64,000 bases of DNA from Gibbula magus (lineage: Eukaryota; Mollusca; Gastropoda; Trochida; Trochidae): NCBI GenBank assembly GCA_936450465.1, contig OW388298.1, positions 7,052,035-7,116,034 on the forward strand, read 5' to 3'. A program made the position numbers and the translations under genes. Positions within the stretch are counted from its first letter, which is position 1. Every line of letters starts with the position of its first letter. Under the pieces are notes generated by a model. The model searched no databases. It was not told where the DNA came from and saw only the letters and a program-made list of their open reading frames with translations. Of this stretch, positions 1-10,470 are shown piece after piece.

Positions 1-82
1 CACCCAGCCAAGTACGAACCGCACTTAACGTTGCTTGGCTTTGGTGTCAAACCGAAGCAAGTGGCTTAGTGCTTGGAGTTTG
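1..82 (-). repeat. 5S-rRNA-like repeat, cut by window edge
   Basis: Read on the minus strand this matches the copy at 884-983 closely (shared core GTTAAGTGCGGTTCGTACTT), and both resemble the 3' half of 5S rRNA, including the part around the internal promoter. The copy is truncated by the window edge and carries an extra insertion in its middle. It is probably a 5S-derived SINE or a 5S pseudogene, not a working 5S gene, because the first half of 5S is absent. Confidence 0.5.
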
Positions 83-497
83 TGCAGCTTTGTTAGGCAG
101 TGAGAAATAATCAGAGGTTTATAATGTAACTGTTATTATATACACAAAACACATTGTACACGTCATATGTCCATCTACCGATTACATTTCAGAGCTATTG
201 AACAGATGGGAAAACATATGGAAAAACTTTAAGGTGAGTACTTATGTAAAAGTTAATACAGTTAAAAATATTTGGAATATAACAGACGTTATGAAATGCC
301 ATCATTTTTACATTAATGACAACAATTTGACAAAACATTAAATGCTGGAAGAGAAAGTGGGTTTTACAAAGGTTTACGGTTCGGAAGACAAGTAAACTGA
401 TCTTATTGTTGCATAAGTACTTGATATGCATCAATTCATGATAACAGATATTTCTTGAGAAACAAGGATATTTATAGAATAGGATGAAACTCTATAT

Positions 498-729
498 TTA
501 AGGGACACCGCGTCGAGGATAAATATGAGATCAAATTTATCTACCTATGCTGATGAACGTGTCTGGTAACGAGTCACAGACCCCCAATTTTAGACAATTG
601 AATTAATATTAGTAATAAAAGTACTGCCTGTAGACAGTGAAGCGAAGCGTAACTCATTAGCAGACACGTTAACCAGCATAAACAGATAAAAGTGATCTCA
701 CTTTTATCCTCGACGCAGTGTCCCTTTAA
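498..729. mobile_element. TTAA-flanked MITE, family A, copy 1
   Basis: The terminal inverted repeats are about 22 bp (GGGACACCGCGTCGAGGAT at the left, its complement with one or two changes at the right) and both ends abut TTAA. A second copy of the same length class lies at 46071-46307, with the same internal sequence. TTAA target sites are known for piggyBac-type transposases; the family assignment is inferred from the target alone. There is no coding sequence. It lies in the DEDD intron 2/left flank. Confidence 0.75.
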
Positions 730-883
730 CAATGACGACGATTCAGTATGGACTCTCCCTAGACCTTTATCAAGCAAATCTTCCCTAGATTCAACCTTTC
801 TTACTCAATAATCATGACAAGAGAAAATTTCATCATAAAATGTCATACCTTTTCTAAATGTTTCTTGAACTTCTTTGTTTTCA

Positions 884-983
884 GCACCAACACTAAGGCG
901 TGGTCTTCCCTGGAGGTCACCCAACCAAGTACGAACCGCACTTAACGTTGCTTAACTTCAACTGAAGCAAGCCGCTTAGTGCC
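884..983 (-). repeat. 5S-rRNA-like repeat (candidate SINE3 head)
   Basis: The minus strand reads GAAGTTAAGCAACGTTAAG, then TTCGTACTTGGTTGGGTGACC, then CAGGGAAGACCACG, in the order and spacing of the 3' half of eukaryotic 5S rRNA (a GAAGTTAAGC-type segment, the TAGTACTTGGATGGGAGACC segment, then the CTGGGAATACC segment). The 5' half of 5S is replaced by unrelated sequence. A second copy sits at 1-82. 5S-derived SINEs (SINE3 class) are known in animals; whether this one belongs there is inference. Confidence 0.55.
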
Positions 984-1286
984 AGTAGCATCTCTAAAGC
1001 TTAAATGAATGGATCTACAGGAAACCAATCCAACATGATGTCTATGGTCAAAGCATTTTTATAAGTTTATGTTTCATCATTAATTAACCCAAGATGAAAG
1101 ATAATCTGTTTTGCATCTAATTTTCTGAAACATTCTTTAAAAAGAAACCTTTGCAGGCAAATTTTAATCATATATGTAGATAACACTTTTTAAATACATT
1201 ATCGGAAAACAATTTACTGCACTATTTTTTAAGTTTGTTATTTTTGTCATTTTCATCTTGACGAGTTTCTCAGACATCCAACTAAC

Positions 1287-1550
1287 CACATGTAACTTTC
1301 TTCCTGATTTCTTCCTCCTCATCTTCAAGATTCTCTTCTCTCTCGGGAGTCGATGTCAAACTTGACGTTTCTGGACCTTCAGTACTACTCCTTGTCGTGT
1401 GCCTACGTCTCGACCTCTTCGCCGAGCTTGGCTCATCACAGTCTACATGTTTAGATACACTGACACATGTCTTTCCTCCAACACGCTTTCTTGACAATGG
1501 AATTCTTCTTGTGCTTGCCTCTAGGTACTCGTCAACTGGGTCAGGTTCAA
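1287..1550 (-). CDS. DEDD: DEDD-like exon 2 (linker, nuclear signal)
   Basis: The acceptor CACCAACAG lies at 1551-1559 and the likely donor is TGTG|GTTAGT (1281-1286), giving 264 bases in phase 1-1. It encodes the VDEYLE segment, a Ser/Arg-rich stretch with KRSRRR, a Thr/Ser/Pro stretch and an acidic tract, ending IRKKVTC. That ending lines up with the KEKQTC that precedes the conserved carboxyl domain in vertebrate DEDD, which supports this donor over an alternative GTTACA six bases upstream. Confidence 0.8.
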
Positions 1551-3479
1551 CTGTTGGTGAAATATACAAAATAAGAGACTGAAATTTGTTCTCGCAGACC
1601 TATCAGACATGACTCAGTAGAGTGGCCTACCATTAGAATCCCTCACCATATAAGCTTGTATGATGTTTTACATATCTTATTTATCGGACATGTACAGATG
1701 TTCATCAAGGCAAGCACTGCTGATGACCAAAGCAACTAGACTTATGTTACTTACAACTTTGCCTTATAATGGGACTGAAACCCAAATTGGGTGTTACAAA
1801 ATATCCTGTCCAATTACAGGATCTGTATTGTTTTTTTTTAGCTTCCCTTGGTTGAAAGGTGAGAAATATAGAATCATTGATTTATTATCTAATGTTGAAT
1901 ATCTATTATCTAAGTTATCTCAAGTAATACATTGTTGACAAGCAAATAATAGGTATTTAGATTGTGACTCTTATGACTCACAATTGGGAGTCACACAGTC
2001 ACCAAATCTACAATTTAGAATCCCTATTGCCCAAGGAGTCTGTACCCAACATTTCAACTCTCTTGAGCTTTATGTACTGGAGGAGAAGATGAAAATAGGT
2101 TTTTAACGTTGTGACCCCTGTGACCCTATTTGGAGTCGTGGTCTACCAATAGACCAAAGAATCTGTACACAACTTTTCAGCTCTCTAGACCTTTTGGAAC
2201 TGGAGAAGATGAAGATTGGTTTACGGTTGTGACCCCTGTGACCCTATTTGAGGTCACGAAATCTACAGTTTAGAATCCCCATTTGACAAGGAATCTACAC
2301 ACATCTTTTCAACTCTTTAGACCTTTTGGAACTGGAGAAGAAGATGAAAATAGGTATTTAAGGTCGTGACGCCCGTGACCCTATTTTGGGTCACAGGGTC
2401 ACCAACTCTACAATTTAGAATTCCCATTGGTCAAGGAGTCTGCACATAATATTTCAGCTCTCTAGAGTCATTGGTTCTGGAGAAGAAGTCGAAAAAAGCG
2501 GAAAGTTTACGGATGGATGGATGCCAATGCAATAAGCCCATTGGGCCTTTCAGGCCTGATGAGATAAAAAGCAAACTTAACTTTTGCAAGTTTGATTTCA
2601 ATAACATCATTTTAAAAATTTGAACTAATGCATGTTAGCGGTTTTAGTTGGTCTGCGGGTGTACTTGGCGCGTACTGCACTTTACTAAAACATAAATGAT
2701 TTCATGATAGCACTTCCTTACACGATCATGCTCGCCTCGCTCCAGCTCCCCTACGCTGTTACCAGCTCTGGGAACGGGGTTTATGGCGAGCATTACCTCG
2801 TCTAGCACTTTCTTAGAACCAAACCTCTGTCACACAGGGAGCCACATACTATCCAGTGGGGTTGCAGGTAGAGATCTCGACCTAGCACTTTCTATACAAT
2901 TTGGATGAAGTAGTCAAAATTTATGTGTGGGCGGTAGATCTGAGCACTGCATTCTATCCATATTGTTGATAATTTAATATACTTGACAGGTCTCAGCGCC
3001 CAGTTGGGTACAGTTCCCAAACATACCATTTCCTAGTCATTGACATTGGACCGATGACACTTCTTCCACAGATAGAAACTAGAAACTGTTCGCAATATTT
3101 ACATTTCAAGAACACAATTATTCACACATACGAATATGTCCATGAGTACAGAGATGAGATGAACCAACTCATTACCTGTTTTTCTCCTCCTGAGGGTTAA
3201 ATGTTGAACTAAATCTTGCCGTGTCAATATCCGCAGCAGATGTAAAATATGTTTGAAATTCGATTCGTCAACTCGACCAAGTTTTTGCAGGCTGACTAGA
3301 AAATTATAACCGTCTTTTGCCCTCAATAGAAAATCACTTTCATTATACAAGCCTCCATAGATGAAACTTAAAACTTTGACATCATTCGATGTCAGCTGGT
3401 CTCCGACTATACGGAACATTTCATGTAATGTCAAAGCTTCATTTGCTAAACTTTTCTCGTCCGCTCGAATGGACGCCAT
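1287..3479 (-). CDS. DEDD: DEDD-like death-effector-domain protein, 5' part of gene
   Basis: Two coding exons (3479-3176 and 1550-1287) join in phase 1 across GT-AG sites. They give 189 residues plus one base; the carboxyl part must lie left of the window. Residues about 15-100 form a death effector domain with the RxDL hallmark (RQDL, 87-90) and a GRxDESNF segment diagnostic of DEDD/DEDD2 rather than of caspase-8 or FADD. Next come a VDEYLE-type segment as in DEDD, a basic cluster KRSRRR (146-151, likely nuclear signal) and an acidic run (about 174-182). Vertebrate DEDD proteins are nuclear/nucleolar DED proteins linked to apoptosis and cell-cycle control; a similar role is inferred. The ATG at 3479 is the first in-frame methionine before the domain. 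The gene is head to head with POU2F. Confidence 0.88.
1965..2590. repeat. Tandem repeat of about 115-140 bp in DEDD intron 1
   Basis: Four to five diverged units share GTGACCCCTGTGACCCTATTT, a TCTACAATTTAGAATCCC segment, TTTCAGCTCTCTAGA and GGAGAAGATGAAAAT. The right end (2515-2575) contains a GCCCATTGGGCCTTTCAGGCCTGATGAG end sequence that recurs inverted at 39809-39835, and a related one occurs at 47800-47830. This suggests a mobile element with a tandem core. Confidence 0.6.
2591..3175. other. Rest of DEDD intron 1
   Basis: Mostly unique sequence. A GC-richer patch around 2725-2790 is flanked by GCTCGCC/GGCGAGC and could fold. Nothing else is recognisable. Confidence 0.4.
3176..3479 (-). 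CDS. DEDD: DEDD-like exon 1 (death effector domain)
   Basis: The exon runs from the ATG to a donor AACAG|GTAATG, 304 bases, so it ends one base into codon 102. It carries the entire death effector domain. The six-helix hydrophobic pattern is visible (MFRIV, VLSFIY, FLVSLQKLG, HILHLLRIL). The domain ends in a basic LTLRRRK stretch that also occurs in vertebrate DEDD as an LKRRR sequence. Confidence 0.9.
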
Positions 3480-5235
3480 TTTGAAGACGGAGATAATGTA
3501 TCCACGGAGTGAATGTTATTATATTTTAACTATTCATCTTTGATTCCTTCAATAAAAATATTTTTTAGGAAAAGAAGTGATGGGAGTTTGATACTTTGGT
3601 GACAGGTTGTCGCAATAGGCTGTTTTCGATTTGTTGACAAACCAAATTACAGATCCGAAGTGAAATGCTACTTACCCTTCAACTTAAAATATCATCGCAC
3701 GCGAAACTATAAATTTAATGTTGGTTGTCTAGATTTATAGTTTAAACAAATTTAAAACAGTATTGTTAAAGTTAGTAGGTAATGTAAGTATTAAGATATG
3801 TAGTTCGTATTTAATTTTTAAAAATATTTTAAAAAAGAAAACCTCTTTTTATCCACATATTTATATTTGACATATCCACCTGGAAAAAGTTTTGCAACCC
3901 TTTTTATATTAAGACTAAGATGTGCTTCGAAAGATATAGCTAAAAATAACTAAATTAATCAATCGGCATATGAACAAAGTTTATCTAGTGACTTTATTGT
4001 TAGTTAAAATCAATTCTTGAAACCCTCAACTGAATTTCCATAAAAAATAACCCTTGTCCTTGAATTCAAACGACACGATTAAATGTAAGTTTCAGTTCTT
4101 GAAATCAACATTGTTATTATAAAGTTTATATTCATCCATTAATTAAACATTTTGTTATCAGGATAAATAAGGAAGTTATTGATGGTCTAAAATTTGTCAG
4201 TTTTATTGGCAAATAGTCTAAAATGCATATAGATGCATGAAACGATGAGTATAAACTGATTCTAACACATTAAATTGTCTCCCTGATTTTTTTCCTGCAC
4301 TTCTTATAACCGTTATCAGTTTACATTTATCCTTCAAAGTCAACATGCCACACCACGACTGTATGTTATGTTAAAACTCAGAACAGATACCCAGCGCGAG
4401 TCATGTTGAACGACCTCAGTTTAGTCGCGTTTGACACTTCATGTATGTATACTTAGTCCACATGTGGTGAAAAGGTAAGCTTGTCGTCAATTATTGTTCC
4501 CAAATACTCGTAGCAGGAAACAATTTCAACCGTTTCCCGCGATTTTAATTCTTACAAATTGTAAGAGCAACTCCAAGAGAAATGATGATATTTGTGTTAA
4601 GCGTTTCAATCATTAGCGTTGCAATCTGACTGAAACAGAGATACATCATGTCTTCAGAAGCCAAATAAACCAAATTGAAAATTTGTTAAACATAATCTGT
4701 TGGTGTTACTGAAAAAAAGGGCCTTTTAAGAAATCGTAATTTTCGAATCTCCTTAACTAGACGAGATATAGGACAGTCAAAAAGGGCTTCAAAGTTTGGT
4801 TTGGTTTGTTTTATGGCGTTCTTCAGTAACGGTGCGTTAACACATTAAAGCCCAAGAAAGTTATTTATGTTGATGTATGAAATTGAGAGTACATCTTCAA
4901 ATACATTCAAAACAACCTCTCTCCCGCAGCAGTAGTTTGTATTTTACTCTTTTGGTGGCGTAGATTTTAATCGTAAATTTGATGTTATTGATATTTTGTA
5001 GTTTTGTATTTTTGGGAACTGATGACAAGTATTTTAACACCATCTCCATTGTGAGTAGGACTTTTTATTAGTCACGATGCAGTTAGATCTTGTTGTGATT
5101 TCTAATGAACAAGAAAAAAGCCAAAGCTTCATTTTAACTTTGGCACTAAATATTGGCAGTTTTATTTCCCAACCCAAGCAAACTAGGTTGTTATCATCCA
5201 TTCCATACAATTATATTATAGAGTAGAAGGTTGTT
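3480..5235. other. Intergenic sequence upstream of DEDD
   Basis: AT-rich with no exon-like or repeat structure that I can support. It presumably holds the DEDD promoter and 5' UTR, but no TATA box or initiator could be assigned with confidence. Confidence 0.4.
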
Positions 5236-6238
5236 TATCATCCAAAACTGGCTCTCACAGTAGATATCGCTTGTGTGAGATCAAGCGATATCTACAAGCG
5301 ATATCTACAAGCGATATCTACATTGTAGATATCGCAACAATCAAATCGTCATAATCATATTACATCATCAGTTAATGACATCACAAAGCTTTGACATCAC
5401 TGAGAACACTGCTGACAATGCTATAACGTCACAAAGTTGATGACGTAACAATGCTATGAGGCCACAATGCTGATGACGTCACAATGCTATGACATCACTG
5501 AGCTCACTGCTGAAGTAGTCAAATCAACCTCCAAGTCAGGGCGCTCTACCTCCGATTGGCTCTACGGTAGTGGCCCTGCCATCTTTCATGGGGGCATTGT
5601 TGTCAACTCAGTTGACAACAATTGAATATGACGTCACGGATAGCCAAGAACCAAAGGCTTAGTCAACATACCAAGCAATCGGTTCGAGAGTGTTACAATG
5701 CGTTAGGCGTAGGAATATAAGTATTGTTGCTGTTTTTGGTTAAATATATCATGTTTAATGACCTCGGCAATTGAACGAAAAGTTGTATTGTTTCAATAAA
5801 GCGATCACACAAATATTCGTTTAACGGCCTCTTTTCCTGTGTCGCTGTACGGAGTTGTAAAGCGAATCCTAAGAGTTAGAAGTTTCGTTTTGGAACGTGA
5901 CAGCAATCACTTGCTGCACGCGCTGTATTAGAGCTTTCTCATCCGAACACCTTCTGATGGCAGCGAGTATATTAGTGACGTCACGGAGCGGTTACTCGCT
6001 GTCTGGAGCTAGTAGTCAAATGGCAGTTTGTTGTTCTAGATATGTTCATTATTTTGCTAATACTTGTTGAAGAATGATTTTGAATGATAATTAAAATCTC
6101 ACCCTCGTGTCTTCTGATATCAAATATATCAACACTTGTTGATTAAAGTAAACAATATCCTCGGCAAGCCTCGGATATTTGTAACTTTAATCAACTCGTG
6201 TTGATATATTTGATATCAGAAGACACTTGGGTGAGATT
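5236..6238. mobile_element. Composite element ending in a palindrome, copy 1
   Basis: It starts with repeated GATATCGCTTGTGTGAGATC and AAGCGATATCTAC words (5258-5335). It continues through a run of TGACATCACAATGCTATGAC-type repeats (about 5380-5510) and ends in the palindrome at 6095-6238. The same order (GATATCGC block, TGACATCAC block, palindrome) is found at 38810-40386, where it is split by an inserted element. A shared unit of about 1 kb is therefore supported; its class is unknown. Confidence 0.6.
6095..6238. repeat. Near-perfect palindrome (foldback), copy F1
   Basis: Arms of about 60 bp start AATCTCACCC and include TCTTCTGATATCAAATATAT, and are repeated inverted. The apex is CCTCGGCAAGCCTCGG. 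The right end continues ATTCTCTAT. A near-identical copy, F2, lies at 40242-40386. Confidence 0.85.
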
Positions 6239-7780
6239 CTCTATTTCTTGGCAAGAATACATTTTCATCTCATTGAGTTATGTAGAAAGTTAGTATGTTC
6301 ACCAATGACTATTCTACCTCACGGGATGTGATAAACATGCTATTGCCAAGAATTGATAGATATTCTTGTTATTGTGCGATATAATGCTTATTATTACGCC
6401 CAAACAGGGTATTTTGCATATTGAGGGGCTGCGAGGAATACTCCGTCTCCACAGTAACAATTACCGCGACGTCATAAGAGAAATTCAGTACGTCAGACCA
6501 TTGTTTCATGACGTCAAACTTTTGGACTGTAACTTTTGAGTAGTGATATAGAGGATATCTGTCTTTTCTTGAGGAATACCATGTTTATCACATCGAGTGA
6601 GGTAGAAAGTATTATTTTCACGATTGGCGCGCTATAACATTTAATTGCTCAATATATAATAGAACGTCTTGGGACCCAGATCACATAAGTTTGGTCTCCA
6701 CCGGGATTCAACCCGAGGCGTGATAGGCGAACACCATTGTGTTCCCCAATTTACAAGACTTCCTTGACATCTTCCACATTGTTTCTCCATCCGGGTACTC
6801 ATAGTTATATAAATCAATTAACTATTGAAACTAACTATTGAAACTATCGGCAGCTGTTATGAGCAGCAGTTATAAAAAAAAAGCAAACAAAAGTTTATGT
6901 TATTCTACGCATCCTCTTTTTCGGAATATTCAATACTACCTTCTGGACGTAGACTGCGAATGCCGACTTTTAGAACAAACAGGTTTCGCCAATCATTCAT
7001 TCCTTGCAGCATTAGAGAAATACATTATGATAAGTGCAATGTTGCACGATAAACACTTTCATGTATAGCATATTCTAGTCTCTGTAAACTGTGTTAATAT
7101 GTATTGTTTTGAATGATATGTGTATGTTTTTTATGCTGGAGAATTGTAATTATACACAACAAATTTCTCTTTAGGGACATAATATTATCTTATCTTAATT
7201 AAGGATGTCCGCTCCTTCCGGTTGAACTTCAAAAATGAAATATGATTAAGTAAAGATTTTTTGTCATTTTTATTTATTTCATGATATTCCACATTACCTA
7301 CAGACTTTTAAAAAGCAAATGAAATAAAGAAAATATGACTTTAGAACCTCTAAAAAGTGCTTAAACAGCATAAATGGCATAAATTTGACTAAAAAGGGAG
7401 GTTTTCATGTACATTTTGTGTCAAAGCTTAAAAAAAACCCACACTACCATATATATTTTTTCATCGATTTCGGTAGGGGAACATGAACTCTGTAACATAT
7501 CAAAAAAGTAAAGAAAAGTTTAATACTAGAAATGTAGTATTTTAAAGTTTTTAGCAGTTTTTTTTCTCATTTTCCCATAGACTCCTATGTTAAAATTGTA
7601 CTTCACCCAACTATCTTACAGGCGTCATATCTCGAAAAAACCCAAACTACCCCCTATTTTTTAATGCTGATTTTTCAATCATATACTTTGATCTTTTAAA
7701 AAATATAAGTTAGAGAAAAACATGAAAATGTAATAAGCAAGCGTAATTTGGTCAATTTAATTGCATAATGGGTAATATAT
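6239..7780. other. Intergenic, no gene seen
   Basis: AT-rich sequence. It contains a short open frame at 6838-7068 with no recognisable domain and no coding signature. I see no structured repeats. Confidence 0.4.
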
Positions 7781-7924
7781 AGAATAACCAACTCGGTACG
7801 AGTGATTACGGGAAATATCCACTCGTCTAAATAATGTTCAGAGCCACTCGCTAAAGCTCGTGGCTGAACATTATTTAGACTCATGGATATTTCCCGTAAT
7901 CACTCGTACCTCGTTGGTTATTCT
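7781..7924. repeat. Near-perfect palindrome (foldback), copy F3
   Basis: Arms of about 65 bp start AGAATAACCAAC and include GAGTGATTACGGGAAATATC, and are repeated inverted, closing on the apex ACTCGCTAAAGCTCGTG. It ends ATTCTCTAA like F1 and F4, although the arm sequence is unrelated to theirs. Confidence 0.85.
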
Positions 7925-8497
7925 CTAAGTATATCATGGAGAACAAATATCACACAGGACTGACGTCACATGTACAATGGTATGACGACTTCTACAATCA
8001 ACACAGCGTCATCGTCGTTGTTATGTGACGGGAAAACTACTTCTAAAGCGACTTCACAAAGGAGCACGCAATAAACATGTTTTTCTTTCAGTGTTATATC
8101 ACTAATCTCGTGAGGGGAAAAGCCTATATTTTCACTCGTGAAACATCGACTTTATCCGTCATTTGATGGGAGATATGGAGAATATACTTACTGAGTTTGT
8201 CAAATAACGGATTTAATTCATCGAGTGTAATTAGGTATTCTATTTATCATATAATGTTAAAATAATATTATGTTAGGTTACATAATTTCAGCTTGACACT
8301 GAAAAATAAAAAATTGTAATTACTGATCATGACATCATCTAATAAAGTGGAGAGAAACGGAGCATATATAAAACCCTGGGTAACCGAGGATGAATAAAGT
8401 GGTATTACACTGAAACTACGAAATGTCTATATCGCCTCTCGCGTGATGTCATTGGAACAATGCTATGACGTCACATACGAATGCTGGTACCAACTTG

Positions 8498-8981
8498 TTA
8501 AAGGTACATCCATTGTGTTGTTGGGGGTCAAACATGCCAAACGTTATTAATGGTCTTAAATGGTACCAACTGTTACCGAAAACTACCATTTTGATGATAC
8601 TCGAGTTAGTATATTGACGATATGAAGGTAAAAGTGTCGATTTCTGATCGAAAACCGGACAATGCACTGGGTGTGGCGCGCGCCAATGAGCCAAACGTAA
8701 TTTTGGAATCTTATTTAAACCAGATAAAATAACAAATTTGGGTTGATAATGTTTAATAGGTCATATAACTACTGTTCATATAAATAGGACATGCACTTTC
8801 GGTTTATGCATAATGATGTTACTCGATTTTAATTGAAAACTAGTAATTATGATATATTTGGCGATTGGGGATGAATATGCAAGCTTAGTGAATTTGTTTG
8901 TATTGTTAACAGCACATATGACGTGTTGGAACGTATTTAAGCCAAATAAAATTTTATGAAACACAATGGATGCACCTTTAA
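8498..8981. mobile_element. TTAA-flanked MITE, family B, full copy
   Basis: The inverted termini are AGGTACATCCATTGTGTT at the left and the complement of AGGTGCATCCATTGTGTT at the right, and each abuts TTAA. It is 484 bp including both TTAA. The right half (about 8715-8981) is repeated in inverted orientation at 60035-60302. It encodes nothing; the open frame in its right half is conserved between copies only because the DNA is. Confidence 0.75.
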
Positions 8982-9312
8982 GGCTAACTAAGGCTAAATT
9001 AAGGCTTTGCTACGGTTTAACAAGACATTGTTGGTCAGTCTAATAATATATTTATGTTTAACTTTGCGGACATTCTCTCAATATATCTTTCATTAGAAAA
9101 GTTGTAAAATTCGTAAAATTAAAGCGTATTTCTCATTACATGTAATGCACACACACACTTGAAATGGAAGATATCGCGATAGAACCCTCTCTTTAATGTT
9201 CTGTATTTTACTCACCAACATAAAGCAAGCGAACTTATATAGGTATATATATAGGTGGAACCTTCAAAACATTTTATTAATGTTTTCATTAGGCCGCATA
9301 AGACAACTCCTA

Positions 9313-9489
9313 CCACAGGGGCGTGTATCGTTTAGAAACGGCGTTTGAAAGTCACATACCTGTATTTCCTCTAATAGGGGCCCGGGCCCTTATTGACATT
9401 TAAGGAAATACGGTACCTATATAGACCTTAACCTATTACTATATAAAATGGTAATAGGTCTTTCAAACTGTGTTTCTACGCCCCTGTGG
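9313..9489. mobile_element. Short TIR element
   Basis: The inverted ends are CCACAGGGGCGT with a second block GAAAC.G.GTTTGAAAG a little further in. The CAGGGGCG start resembles hAT-type termini, but no 8-bp target duplication is visible. It contains a GGGGCCCGGGCCC palindrome in the middle. No coding sequence. Confidence 0.55.
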
Positions 9490-10433
9490 CCCTTACATTA
9501 TCCCCCGTTCTTGACAAATATAAGATCTACATGTTAGAAACACGTCATGGAGATATTGAACAAAATTTAACAGTGCTATATATTTGGGGTAGAACAATTC
9601 TCAGAGGGATTCGTTTCTATTGCAGATAGTCTGAGTCCAAACATAACTGTTTAAAATGTCTTGTGTATCTCATCGAGTGAGATACAAAAAAAAGAAATCA
9701 CCAAGAATGAGATGACATTAACATCGATGTGTTTAAAATATTGATTTTCTATTTATTATATGATCGAATTTTTTTATTTATTATATGATTGGAATGGTTG
9801 AGTTATTATAATTACAAAACACCAGGCATGGGTTATATACCCAGTATGCATTTTTCTTCTCAATGTTCATGTCCGTTGTCCTGTTTCTATGTTAAAAAAT
9901 ATGCTTACATTGAAACATGTCCCTTCTCAAAGAAATACATCCCTAGTTTTATCATCAGCTTATAACCCACCCTACAGCGAAAGAATCAGTGAAAGAAATC
10001 AGCTTGAAATAGAACTAAATCCGCTATCCGTTGTATAATACAGTTGTGGATGTTTTATTCTTTAAAGTCACAAAAATATAGGACAAGAATTCATTTTGAT
10101 CTCGAAATACGCTTCGAAAATAAACAGCCATCAGAATAGTTCCCAGCGGTCGCGAAGGCTTTAGTAAGTTGTTAGGAATACCCTAGCAATGGACAATTTA
10201 TTCATCGGCAGATTTCGGAATAATAAAGCAGATTCGATTTTCTCTACGTTGGCTCGCTTTCTCTTCAAGGGAGCCCTCTCAAGCACATTAACAAAGGTAT
10301 TCTTCTTCATTTTATCACCTATCTCCTACAAGTGTTATGTACTTTCCATGAGACATTTGATGCTGTGCATATCTTGGCCTAATTAGTTTCCGTAGCACGC
10401 CGGAGACTAATTTGTAGGATTTTATTATTCAAA
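9490..10433 (+). other. Upstream region of POU2F
   Basis: This is the sequence before the first coding exon and probably includes the promoter and 5' UTR. The translation start lies in CAAAATGGCGG, which also matches the YY1-type ATGGCGG initiator-proximal motif of many TATA-less promoters. No convincing TATA box is seen near it. A short open frame at 10189-10386 has no recognisable domain. Confidence 0.4.
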
Positions 10434-10470
10434 ATGGCGGAGCACGCGTCGTCCCCAAATGAAAAGCCAG
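10434..10470 (+). CDS. POU2F: POU2F exon 1 (start codon)
   Basis: It encodes [12 protein letters not shown] plus one base (phase 1), with donor GCCAG|GTAATA. The start was chosen because it joins exon 2 in frame and sits in a good AAAATGG context. Another promoter and first exon could exist, as in vertebrate POU2F genes. Confidence 0.75.

Noticed and set aside
192..232. Exon-like plus-strand stretch (TTTCAG, short open text, AAG|GTGAGT).
   Set aside because: Too short, no neighbouring exon with a matching frame, and no recognisable protein.
849..909. A possible third DEDD exon (acceptor CCTCCAG, donor AAAAG|GTATGA, reading GRPRLSVGAENKEVQETFRK).
   Set aside because: Much of it overlaps the 5S-rRNA-like repeat at 884-983, and it lacks the conserved DEDD carboxyl motifs. 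It fits only if exon 2 uses a less likely donor.
8776..8964. 62-codon open frame conserved between 8.8 and 60.1 kb.
   Set aside because: It is conserved only as part of a duplicated TTAA MITE; there is no domain and no sign of codon-level constraint.
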